Assembly (NCBI GenBank): GCA_963784135.1 | Contig: CAWAQG010000002.1 | Location: forward strand, 62,001-126,000 | Direction: 5' to 3' | From: JADFXI01 sp963784135 | GTDB taxonomy: Bacteria; Nitrospirota; Thermodesulfovibrionia; Thermodesulfovibrionales; Dissulfurispiraceae | DNA: 64,000 nt | Part shown: piece by piece, positions 17,253 through 24,955 of the stretch | Numbering within the stretch: position 1 is the first letter of the stretch | Layout of the letters: each line of letters opens with the position of its first letter | Notes under the pieces: model-generated | What the model was told of the DNA's origin: nothing | Databases searched by the model: none | What the model saw: the letters and a program-made list of their open reading frames with translations, nothing else | Position numbers and translations under genes: made by a program

Positions 17253-18566
17253 ATGAGTCGGCCTTTTTGTGGTTCCCATGAACGGTATTGTGTAAAAGTG
17301 TGCTGCAAACGCAACAGCAATCCCGGGTCAGCAAACAAATTAAAAGAAGCGTCCTCTGGCGTAAAGTCAAGCCTTATTATGGAAGAAGCGCTTTTGAAAT
17401 CCAATGATGACCTGGAAAAGAGAGTTCAGCTGCGGACTTTGGAGCTGGCGGAAGCCCATAAAAAACTGGAAGATGAGATTGAACAGCGAAAAAAATTTGA
17501 ACTGCGCCTGCGTTCAGTTGTAGAGACTGCCCCTGACGGAATCATATCGATCGACTCTCAGGGGAAGATAATTTTATGGAATAAAGGAGCTGAACGAATT
17601 TTCGGTTATACAGCTAATGAAGTTTATGGCAAAAATGTGTCCCTTGTGGCGCCTCCGAGATACCTGAGAGCACTTAATCAGTTAATGTATAATCTAAGCT
17701 CAACCGGAAAGTTAAGCCATGAAGGCGAAACGTTAGAGTTCTCAGCTTTAAGAAAAGACGGCAGCGAGTTCCCAGTTGCACTCACAACCGCAAAATGGGA
17801 GACAAGGGAGGAGGTCTTCTTCACAGGCATAATAAGAGACATCACCGAGATCAGGAAAATAACATCGGAGCTTAACAAATCTCATAAACAATTACGCAAT
17901 CTCGCTGCTCATTTACAATCTGTCAGAGAAGAAGAAAGAATGAAAATTGCGCGTGAGATAGACGATGAACTTGGCCAGACGCTGACCGCTCATAAGATGG
18001 AATTAAGCTGGTTTCGCGAGACCTACGGAGACCATAAGCCCATATTCGACAAGGCGGGCTCCATGTTGAATACCCTTAATGAAACGATCCGGTCTGTCAG
18101 GCGTATCTGTACTGATTTGTGGCCGTCAATATTGGATGACTTCGGGCTTGTCGACGCTATGCAGTGGCAGGCGGATGAATTTAAGAAACGGACACAGATT
18201 GAATGCGTCGTTGAAGCTGAGCCGGAGTATATTGAGCTTGACAACGAGCTAAGCACGGCGCTTTTCAGGATTTTTCAGGAAACGCTCACAAACGTCCTTA
18301 AACATGCGAAGGCCACAAAAGTGACAGCGAGACTGACATTAGACAATGGCAATATAATTTTAGAAGTTACCGATAACGGCAAAGGCATAGAAAATAAACA
18401 TCTTTCCAAGCCTCAATCCTTTGGACTCCTGGGGATGCGCGAGCGTGTTTATCCATGGGGAGGGAAGGTAAGGGTCACCGGCAGTAAAAATAAAGGCACC
18501 AAAGTAAATATTACTATGCCATATGGAACAGCAAAATCTGCCCAACCGAAAACCTCTGCTGAATAG
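17253..18566 (+). CDS. PAS histidine kinase (HisKA_3 type) lacking the phospho-acceptor His
   Basis: 437 residues, soluble: a coiled coil (about 40-80), a PAS domain (about 85-200), a HisKA_3 dimerisation domain (about 212-285) and an ATPase domain with an N-box (ETLTNVLKHAKA) and G-box (DNGKGI, FGLLGMRER). In this NarX-like family the phospho-acceptor sits in an AREIHDELGQ motif. Here the codon at 17961-17963 is GAC, giving AREIDDELGQ (Asp237). The ATP site looks intact. Either a point change made the kinase unable to autophosphorylate, or it is a base-call error. AAGGAGGG lies seven bases before ATG 17253. The protein starts MSRPFCG, faintly like the MSCPF leaders nearby. Confidence 0.88.
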   Translation: MSRPFCGSHERYCVKVCCKRNSNPGSANKLKEASSGVKSSLIMEEALLKSNDDLEKRVQLRTLELAEAHKKLEDEIEQRKKFELRLRSVVETAPDGIISIDSQGKIILWNKGAERIFGYTANEVYGKNVSLVAPPRYLRALNQLMYNLSSTGKLSHEGETLEFSALRKDGSEFPVALTTAKWETREEVFFTGIIRDITEIRKITSELNKSHKQLRNLAAHLQSVREEERMKIAREIDDELGQTLTAHKMELSWFRETYGDHKPIFDKAGSMLNTLNETIRSVRRICTDLWPSILDDFGLVDAMQWQADEFKKRTQIECVVEAEPEYIELDNELSTALFRIFQETLTNVLKHAKATKVTARLTLDNGNIILEVTDNGKGIENKHLSKPQSFGLLGMRERVYPWGGKVRVTGSKNKGTKVNITMPYGTAKSAQPKTSAE

Positions 18567-18651
18567 GCGGCATTATAACCGTCAAGTTCAGCCTATGACG
18601 GCCGGCGTGTTGCCCTGAAGTGCACGATAGCGGCAATCAGAAGAAGAAGCG

Positions 18652-20148
18652 TCAAGACGTCGGATATCGGAAAGGAGCATTGGTGCACGCCGGCTTGTCC
18701 CGCACATCCTCAAAAAGAAAAGAAAATTCTTTAAGATAGCAGACCGCTGGATGTCTTAACTTTTTAATTGCCTTGACCTGTATTTGCCTGATACGCTCGC
18801 GTGTCACATCAAATGCCTCGCTGATTTCTTCCAGGGTTTGGGGGGACTCCTCGCCTATCCCGAACCGCTTTCTTATTACAAGTTCTTCTTTGGGAGAAAG
18901 TTTACAAAGCATGTTGTCAATGAGCGTCTTGAGGTCTTCACTGATGGCAATTTCCAGTGGCGAGATATTTGACTTGTCCGCAATAAAGTCTTTGAGCATG
19001 GTATCCTCTTCATCTCCTATCGGCGTCTCGATGGAAATCGGCTCCTTCGATATTTTTAGAATGTTCTTCACCTTATCAAGGGGTATCTTTGAACGTGTTG
19101 CCAGCTCCTCAGGCGTGGGTTCGGACCCCAGTTCCTGTACAGACTCCCTGATGATTCTATTTATCTTGTTCATATTCTCGATCATGTGCACGGGTATCCT
19201 GATGACTCTCGATTGGTCTGCTATCGCACGGCTGATAGCCTGCCGTATCCACCACGTAGCATACGTGCTGAATTTATACCCTCTCCGGTACTCGAATTTG
19301 TCTACTGCCCTCATAAGACCGATGTTGCCCTCCTGGATAAGGTCTCCAAGGCTTAATCCTTTTCCCATATACCGTCTTGCAATACTGATGACCAGCCTGA
19401 GGTTGGATTCGACAAGCCGCCCCTTCGCATGGACCAACCCGGTTTCCGCCGCTTCCAGTTCTTTGAGCGCCCCTTTTATTTCAGGGCCCGGCAGTCCAAG
19501 GCTGGATTGCAGTTTTTCAATCTCACTCCTGTATTGCCCGCTGCCGGAGGTTGTACAGTGCTCAACATGTTCCCACCTTTCTTTTAATTCCCTGGAAAAG
19601 GCTTCTACTACATTGTATTTTAAATTGAGCTCGCTGATTTTTTTAGGAATTCGGTGTTTGGTGTATTCGAATATACTTATGGCAAGCCTGTTTTTTTGTT
19701 TTTCCCTGTTTCCGATGACGCCATGGATCGATTCTGTGATCCTCGAAAACAGTTCTTTTTTAGCCTCAATTTCCTCCTCTGACATATCTTCAATGTCCTG
19801 GACATATTCTGAAAGCCTCGCTTCTCCCCTTTTCACGAGCCGGCCCACCTCTGCCAGCTTGTTAAGAACAAAAGGGATGGTGAAAATTACGCTGAATATT
19901 TCGAATTTGCATGTTTCTATCTGCATTGCGATTGCAACTTCTTCTTCTTTGGTCAAAAGGGGGACCAAACTTATGTTTTTAAGGTACGCCCTCAAGGGGT
20001 CGTACTCCTGCCGGACAGATTCTTTTATTATTTCCGCATGCACCTGTGCTGGGCTTTCGGTCCTTTCTATTTCCTCCATTTCGCCGGCTTCACAGTCCTC
20101 ATCGAGGGAGGCATTGCCTTTTTCAGAAATATGTAAATATTTTCTCAT
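18652..20148 (-). CDS. RpoD-like sigma-70 factor, second paralogue
   Basis: 498 residues from ATG 20148 (GGGA five bases upstream). Region 1.2 starts at YDPLRAYLKNISLVPLL, followed by the non-conserved insert. Region 2 has GDLIQEGNIGLMRAVDKF and the -10 reading element STYATWWIRQAISRAI. Then come region 3 and region 4 with DVTRERIRQIQVKAIKKL. It is very similar to the rpoD in the dnaG operon at 54002-55447, so this is a paralogue and probably an alternative primary-type sigma. It has a C-terminal extension of about 30 residues beyond region 4. A short leader ORF overlaps its start (20123-20188), which may couple its translation. Its location among signalling genes suggests a role in their control; that is inference. 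Confidence 0.92.
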   Translation of the reverse strand: MRKYLHISEKGNASLDEDCEAGEMEEIERTESPAQVHAEIIKESVRQEYDPLRAYLKNISLVPLLTKEEEVAIAMQIETCKFEIFSVIFTIPFVLNKLAEVGRLVKRGEARLSEYVQDIEDMSEEEIEAKKELFSRITESIHGVIGNREKQKNRLAISIFEYTKHRIPKKISELNLKYNVVEAFSRELKERWEHVEHCTTSGSGQYRSEIEKLQSSLGLPGPEIKGALKELEAAETGLVHAKGRLVESNLRLVISIARRYMGKGLSLGDLIQEGNIGLMRAVDKFEYRRGYKFSTYATWWIRQAISRAIADQSRVIRIPVHMIENMNKINRIIRESVQELGSEPTPEELATRSKIPLDKVKNILKISKEPISIETPIGDEEDTMLKDFIADKSNISPLEIAISEDLKTLIDNMLCKLSPKEELVIRKRFGIGEESPQTLEEISEAFDVTRERIRQIQVKAIKKLRHPAVCYLKEFSFLFEDVRDKPACTNAPFRYPTS

Positions 20149-20188
20149 TATTATCCCAGGACAAACCCGAATAAAAAGGACAAGACAT
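20123..20188 (-). CDS. 21-codon leader ORF (MSCPF type) overlapping the sigma factor start
   Basis: ATG 20188 follows a strong CAGGAGGTG ribosome site. The peptide, starting MSCPFYSGLSWDNN, stops with TGA at 20123 inside the sigma gene, 25 bases past the sigma ATG (20148), in a different frame. The first five residues and the upstream 60 bases match the MSCPFF miniprotein at 15363-15542. The sigma gene's own ribosome site (GGGA) lies inside this ORF, so ribosomes finishing the leader could feed sigma translation. It may be a truncated remnant of a full MSCPFF gene. Confidence 0.5.
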   Translation of the reverse strand: MSCPFYSGLSWDNNEKIFTYF

Positions 20189-20250
20189 CTTGCACCTCCT
20201 GTTGTTTTGTATTCCGCATCACACGGGGCAATGCACGAATTTCCTGAACA
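20189..20250 (-). promoter_or_regulatory. conserved 5' leader of the sigma factor leader ORF (copy 2)
   Basis: Counterpart of 15543-15600: on the minus strand both begin near TCAGG-A-AATTCGTGCATT and end in CAGGAGGTG before an MSC start. The middle parts differ. Confidence 0.5.
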
Positions 20251-20279
20251 GTAAAGAGCATTCACTTACAGTTTACTTT

Positions 20280-20376
20280 GGAAATTAATGGGCGTGAATA
20301 GGGATTTGCCTGTTTTTTTTATCGGGGAGATACTGGAAACAGCATCGGGTATTTCCCGATGCTTCTATTTTGCGCC
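20280..20376. promoter_or_regulatory. repeated upstream block, copy 2, with 8-bp dyad
   Basis: Partner of 16943-17040. It contains a perfect dyad GCATCGGG-TATTT-CCCGATGC (20342-20362). The block overlaps the last codons and stop of the response regulator gene (ends 20365) and lies upstream of the sigma leader. The dyad is not followed by a T-run on the minus strand, so an operator is as likely as a terminator. Confidence 0.55.
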
Positions 20377-21042
20377 GATGGATTCAACCCATATGGTAGC
20401 TGCCCGTAAAAGTTCCACTGCATCTGCTAAATCAAGCTTCTCTTTGATATTGCCGCGATAGGTCTCGATAGTTTTTACGCTCAAATTGAGCTTCTCAGAA
20501 ATGCTGTGTGTTTTAAGTCCCAACCCTATCATTTCAAAGACCTGCATTTCCCTGTCGCTTAGACATTCAACACCGTTCGGTTTAAAATCTGTCGGCAAAC
20601 CTGATTTTTTTTGTATCAGTCTTGACGACAGGGCCTGACTGACAAAAATCTGCCCTGATAAAACGCTTCTGATAGCCTGAATCAGAATCTCTGTGCCCTC
20701 CTGCTTCATAATATAACCCCTTGATCCGGCTTTGATGGCCCGTTCAGCATGAAGAAATTCATCATGCATAGACAATACAATAGCTGGAACTGCGGGATAT
20801 TTTTTGCCCATGTCTTTTATAAGCTCAATTCCGTTGCTGTCTATTAAGGAAAGATCGACAATCGCAAGGTCCGGCTTGCTGGTCTCAAGTTTTTTCAATG
20901 CCTCCTTACAACTGCCGGCCTCACAGCATACGGTGAGGTCCGGCTCTGCGCTTATAAGTTGTTTCAGCCCGTAACGGACAAGGGGATGGTCGTCCACAAT
21001 CATTACGAGGGCATTATTTTCATGTTTCGACACATTATTCAT
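20365..21042 (-). CDS. NarL/FixJ-type response regulator
   Basis: 225 residues from ATG 21042. A receiver domain (about 10-125) with VDDHPLVRYG and the phospho-acceptor Asp in LAIVDLSLIDSNG is followed by a LuxR-type helix-turn-helix (about 160-220) with LSDREMQVFEMIGLG and LSVKTIETYRGNIKEKL. It follows a HisKA_3 kinase gene by 16 bases on the same strand and is its likely partner. The longer reading frame upstream to 21096 would overlap the kinase and is not needed. Target genes are unknown. Confidence 0.93.
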   Translation of the reverse strand: MNNVSKHENNALVMIVDDHPLVRYGLKQLISAEPDLTVCCEAGSCKEALKKLETSKPDLAIVDLSLIDSNGIELIKDMGKKYPAVPAIVLSMHDEFLHAERAIKAGSRGYIMKQEGTEILIQAIRSVLSGQIFVSQALSSRLIQKKSGLPTDFKPNGVECLSDREMQVFEMIGLGLKTHSISEKLNLSVKTIETYRGNIKEKLDLADAVELLRAATIWVESIGAK

Positions 21043-21058
21043 CTTGCTATCATAAATA

Positions 21059-22279
21059 TCACAAACATACGGAACACAAAACCACTGTCTTTCCATCCGT
21101 GGTCCTTTTTATTCCAAATGCCGCACCTATCATTCCTGCCCTGTATTTCATTATGCTGGTGCCAATGCCCTGATCACAGTCTTTATCAGGATTGAATCCT
21201 GGCCCGTCATTTTCAACAACAAGCTTTATTTCCTCACCAGTGCAGTAGAGGTTAATGTGAATATTTTCAGGCTTGCCGTGTTTGACGGCATTGGCAACAG
21301 CTTCACACGCAATGTAATAAAACTGCTCAACTATCACACCGCTGACGGCCGGGGACCCGCAATTGGAATCCACGCGGCATTTAATCTGATAAAGATCTTC
21401 CGTTCTTGAAGCAAGAACTTCCAGCAAGTCTTGAATGTTACCATTCATACCCTTAAAAGCAGTGAGACCCTTTGACATATCTCTCACTTTTTTTATCAGC
21501 ACGTTCAATTCTTCTTTTATTTTTTGAATATCTCTGTACTCATCGCCCTTTCTTTTTCTGAGTCTTTGCTCCAGCACCTTGAACAAAAAAGAAATCCCGG
21601 TAAGAGTCTGCCCTACTTCATCATGGAGTTGAGTCCCTAAATTGTACCGCTCCTTATAGCTGATTTCAGCAACCTCCCGTTCGAGGCGCTTGCGTTCCGA
21701 AATGTCGCGGGCGACAGCAAAAACACCCAGGACCTCTCCTGACTCATTCTTATAAACAGTCGCGTTATATAATACTGAAGTCTGACGGCCATCCCTGTGC
21801 TTGAGTTCCAGCGGCAAGTTTCTGGTCAGGCCTTTGTCGAAAGCTGTTTGGTAAGCTGCACAAGCCGCTTCAGGTTCGATGAAATAGTCAGAAAAGTTAG
21901 TGCCGATGATCTCATCCCTATGGTATCCCGTCATAATTTCCAAAGCAGAATTAAGGTCCTTAATTTTGCCGTCGGTGTCGATAGTCACCATGGGATCAGG
22001 GCTGACTTCGAGCAGGGTGCGGTTGTAGGTATTAGCACTCCGCAATGCCTCATCAGCTATTTTACGATCGATTATATCAGTGATAATTCCATCGTATGAA
22101 ACAAGAGGTCCTTCTGTACCATATGAGGGCACTAATGTGCTCTCGATCCATCGCGTCGAACCATTCCTGCCTATAACCCTGTGCTCAATTTTCGAGGGAT
22201 TCTCTCCAGAAAGCACTGCGTTCACCTGTCCCATTACCTTATCAACATCTTCATTATGGATTATGTTGTGCCAGAGCAA
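21059..22279 (-). CDS. PAS-PAS histidine kinase (HisKA_3), N-terminus incomplete
   Basis: Up to 406 residues, soluble. A first PAS domain, cut at its N-terminus, is followed by a second PAS (about 85-195), a HisKA_3 domain with intact LGTQLHDEVGQTLTG His, and an ATPase domain with NDGPGFNPD. Upstream of the TTG at 22279 the frame remains open and reads as the missing PAS start (GPGCEAVTGYSSEEF) back to a TAG near 22400, but has no ATG or GTG. So the gene has lost its original 5' end, or uses an unusual start. The His-containing kinase core is complete and it is followed by its likely regulator. Confidence 0.85.
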   Translation of the reverse strand: MLWHNIIHNEDVDKVMGQVNAVLSGENPSKIEHRVIGRNGSTRWIESTLVPSYGTEGPLVSYDGIITDIIDRKIADEALRSANTYNRTLLEVSPDPMVTIDTDGKIKDLNSALEIMTGYHRDEIIGTNFSDYFIEPEAACAAYQTAFDKGLTRNLPLELKHRDGRQTSVLYNATVYKNESGEVLGVFAVARDISERKRLEREVAEISYKERYNLGTQLHDEVGQTLTGISFLFKVLEQRLRKRKGDEYRDIQKIKEELNVLIKKVRDMSKGLTAFKGMNGNIQDLLEVLASRTEDLYQIKCRVDSNCGSPAVSGVIVEQFYYIACEAVANAVKHGKPENIHINLYCTGEEIKLVVENDGPGFNPDKDCDQGIGTSIMKYRAGMIGAAFGIKRTTDGKTVVLCSVCL

Positions 22280-22416
22280 AGTATCGGCACCGAATTCCTC
22301 CGATGAATACCCTGTTACCGCCTCACAGCCAGGACCGTGAACAGTATTCGCCGCCCAACCTTCTTTAATGGTTACCGTTTGTAAATATGGACTGTTCTAT
22401 GTGTCTGGAAATCTAT

Positions 22417-22439
22417 AAAAAATGCCGGCACAACCGGCA
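22417..22439 (-). terminator. rho-independent terminator after the STAS gene
   Basis: On the minus strand TGCCGG-TTGTG-CCGGCA forms a six-pair stem followed by six T. It lies 60 bases below the STAS gene stop and upstream of the truncated kinase, so the kinase needs its own promoter. Confidence 0.8.
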
Positions 22440-22501
22440 GAAATATTCACACTATCATCCCGTCAAAACGAGCAGATAGCAGGGTCGTATGCCTTAAAAT
22501 A

Positions 22502-22762
22502 TCATAGCTGAAGCCCCGTAAATAACAGCAGGTCCTTTACCTCGCCGGAAGTTTTAACAACAAAACTCTTTCCGTTTGCCATACACTCTTTCTTTGCCGC
22601 AATGAGCAGCTGAATCGAAGCGATATCAACCTTTGTTACGCCGGTAGTGTCCACAATCAACCCGTCGTTATTCATAAGCTCGCCGCAAAGTATGCGCGCA
22701 GTGTCTGAAAGTTCATCAATGGTCAGTTCGCCCTTGAATGTTGCAGTGCCTTCCATGCCCAT
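22502..22762 (-). CDS. STAS domain protein
   Basis: 86 residues, a single STAS domain: strand ATFKGELTID, the loop VDTTGVTKVDIASIQLLIAA with the Ser/Thr position used for phosphorylation in anti-anti-sigma factors, and a closing helix. It is single and ends in a terminator. Likely a partner-switching protein, perhaps linked to one of the kinases or the sigma factor nearby; no anti-sigma partner gene is next to it. Confidence 0.8.
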   Translation of the reverse strand: MGMEGTATFKGELTIDELSDTARILCGELMNNDGLIVDTTGVTKVDIASIQLLIAAKKECMANGKSFVVKTSGEVKDLLLFTGLQL

Positions 22763-22873
22763 CCTCCCCGGTTTTCGAGTTCCAAAAGTCAGTGCCGGCC
22801 GTGATTTTATCTAATTTTAATGAACCTCCCCACAGCAAGCTATGGGGCATCTAAAAGCTGAATCTTTACTTGT

Positions 22874-22935
22874 TGTCATTCCCGCTTGTCGGGAATCCGT
22901 CCGAAAAAAACGATTCCGGTCAAGCCGGAATGACA
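22874..22935. repeat. gene-less palindrome pair (GTCATTCC family)
   Basis: Two 24-base arms in opposite orientation (22874-22897 and 22912-22935) separated by 14 bases, with three mismatches between arms. Each arm is itself a hairpin: TGTCATTCCCGC and CGGGAATC on the left. The consensus GTCATTCC[C/G]GC...GGAATC matches the arms that enclose the GIY-YIG genes at 45.1 and 60.1 kb. Confidence 0.8.
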
Positions 22936-23255
22936 GAAATACGGCAACCCTGCTGCAAGCTGCAGGGAATTATCAAGTTAAACAGAGAATGTTTATGAAG
23001 CATTATATATGCCATCTGAAAACCAGAGGATATTAATCCTTCAAATCAATAAAATATTAGGATAATCGTAATAGGGCAGCGCCTTGGACAAGGATGTCAA
23101 TAAAGTTGTCAGGAAATTGTGAATAATATTTGTTTAAATGGATAATTCAACGGGTTGGAGTGTTGTCAATAAAAGTAGCAATCAATATAGAAGTTTCTAC
23201 CCTTTATTTTTGCGCAACCGTTTAGGGTATTAACCAAATCCGTCAAAAAACGGTG

Positions 23256-23261
23256 TATAAT
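23256..23261 (+). promoter_or_regulatory. -10 box directly before the radical SAM gene
   Basis: TATAAT lies five bases before ATG 23267, with no Shine-Dalgarno sequence between. Transcription would start at about the ATG, giving a leaderless mRNA. No good -35 box is seen, which lowers confidence. Confidence 0.5.
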
Positions 23262-23266
23262 AATCA

Positions 23267-24955
23267 ATGTTCAAAACAGACCTAGTACTGCTTCATCCAC
23301 CGAGTGTATTTAATTTCCGGGAGCGGCCAGGCTTCTATGGCCCTGTGAGCGATGTTGTGCCGTCTTCTTCCATATTTGAGATTTACCCCATCGGGTTTCT
23401 CACGATTTCAGACTACCTGCACCGGCACGGGATATCGGTAAGGATTGTAAACCTTGCCATGAAGATGCTCATAGCTCAATCTTTCGACCCTGTAAAGTTC
23501 GTGAAAAAGCTGAGGGCGTTGGCCTTTGGCATCGACCTTCACTGGCTCCCCCATGTGGACGGAAGCCTCAGCCTTGCGGAAATGCTGAAAAAACACCATC
23601 CTGACAAACCGGTCATTCTGGGCGGCCTCTCTGCCACATATTATCACAGCGAAATCATGTCTGAATATCCGTTCATTGATTTCATAGTTCTGGGCGACTC
23701 GACAGAAGAGCCCATGAGGATGCTCATGGGGGCGATAAAGTCCGGCGCCGGCTTTGATCGCGTACCAAACCTTGTGTGGAGAGACCAAAGCGGCAGAGTA
23801 ATCACTAATGAGCTTTCCTACAGGCCGGAGGACCTGGACCGTGTCAATTTTGATTACCTCCACCTTATCAAGATGGCCATAAAATACCGCGACCCATCAG
23901 GCTATATACCTTTCCGGTACTGGCCCTCCTATCCTGTTACGGCGGTTTTCCAGTGCAGGGGCTGCAACCATAATTGCGCCTCGTGCGCAGGGTCGCTCTC
24001 ATCTTTCAAAAGGACCTGCATGAGGGAAAAACCGTGCTTCAGGTCTCCGGAACTTCTTGCTCAAGATATCCGGAAGATTTCGGAGTACTCAGGCGCTCCG
24101 GTTATGGTGTTAGGGGACTTGCTGCAGGCCGGCAGGGAGTATGCGGACAGATTTCTGGATGCCGTCAAAGAATACCGGATAGAAAACCAGGTGACAATAG
24201 AATTCTTTAATCCTCCGCCCGAAAGTTTTATAATAAAGGCGGCAGATTGTCTCGCAAATTTCAATGTCGAGATATCACCGGAATCCCACGATCCGACTAT
24301 CCGGAAGACGTTCGGGAAGCACTATGATAACGGGGACATGGAACGCATGATCGCGACACTGCTCGATGCCGGCTGCAGGAGGGTCGATATATTCTTCATG
24401 ATAGGCCTGCCCTATCAGGATTACGGGTCGGTCATGGAGACCGTGAAATACTGCGAAGAGCTTTTACAGAAATTCGGCGGCGCACGGCGTGTCCTTCCGA
24501 TGATCGCCCCCCTGGCGCCTTTCATTGACCCCGGCAGCAGCATCTTTGAGGAGCCGCACAAATTCGGCTACCGTCTCTTATACAGGACGCTGAGAGAGCA
24601 TAGGCAGGCTATGCTCATGCCGAGTTGGAAATATACACTGAATTACGAGACCGAATGGATGAAAAGGGACGATATAGTCAGGGCAACGTATGACGCGGCG
24701 CTCCTGCTCCTTGACATCAAGGAAAAATATCGGGTACTCGGAAAGGAAAAGGCTGAAATGATCAGAAAGCATATCAAAAGGGCACAGGCGCTGATTGAAA
24801 GGATCGACAGTTCAAGTCAGATAGATGACGCAACAAATGCTGAAATTCTTCATCTCAACAGTCTCGATTCTCTGTGTGACAAACATGAGCTTGACTGGCC
24901 TATAAAAGGTTTTAGGCTCAATTTATTAAAACTCTTCAGGTTGCTCTTATGGTAA
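23267..24955 (+). CDS. cobalamin-binding-domain radical SAM protein
   Basis: 562 residues. An N-terminal B12-binding-like domain (about 1-190; GGLSATYYHSE and LGDSTEEP) is followed by a radical SAM domain with CNHNCASC (CxxxCxxC, near residues 233-240) for the 4Fe-4S cluster, and a long helical C-terminal part. Family members catalyse radical methylations or ring and chain rearrangements on lipids, cofactors or peptides. The gene overlaps the following UbiE-type methyltransferase by seven bases, so the two probably act in one pathway, perhaps a quinone or lipid modification; the substrate is not known. Extra Cys (CRGC before the motif, CMREKPC after) may bind a second cluster. No ribosome site; see the -10 box just upstream. 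Confidence 0.88.
   Translation: MFKTDLVLLHPPSVFNFRERPGFYGPVSDVVPSSSIFEIYPIGFLTISDYLHRHGISVRIVNLAMKMLIAQSFDPVKFVKKLRALAFGIDLHWLPHVDGSLSLAEMLKKHHPDKPVILGGLSATYYHSEIMSEYPFIDFIVLGDSTEEPMRMLMGAIKSGAGFDRVPNLVWRDQSGRVITNELSYRPEDLDRVNFDYLHLIKMAIKYRDPSGYIPFRYWPSYPVTAVFQCRGCNHNCASCAGSLSSFKRTCMREKPCFRSPELLAQDIRKISEYSGAPVMVLGDLLQAGREYADRFLDAVKEYRIENQVTIEFFNPPPESFIIKAADCLANFNVEISPESHDPTIRKTFGKHYDNGDMERMIATLLDAGCRRVDIFFMIGLPYQDYGSVMETVKYCEELLQKFGGARRVLPMIAPLAPFIDPGSSIFEEPHKFGYRLLYRTLREHRQAMLMPSWKYTLNYETEWMKRDDIVRATYDAALLLLDIKEKYRVLGKEKAEMIRKHIKRAQALIERIDSSSQIDDATNAEILHLNSLDSLCDKHELDWPIKGFRLNLLKLFRLLLW

Larger units (their letters stand above)
22763..23266. other. 504-base intergenic region with a palindrome pair
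   Basis: Between divergent STAS and radical SAM genes. No convincing gene is seen. It contains the palindrome pair at 22874-22935 and a TATAAT box at 23256-23261 just before the radical SAM start. The rest is AT-rich. Confidence 0.6.

Noticed and set aside
18773..20254. 493-codon plus-strand frame
   Set aside because: It is fully antisense to the second sigma gene, rich in Ser and Leu as expected for the complement of a coding strand, and has no domain.
20342..20362. Dyad as terminator of the response regulator
   Set aside because: No T-run on the minus strand, and a similar dyad is conserved upstream of another gene set, so an operator fits at least as well.
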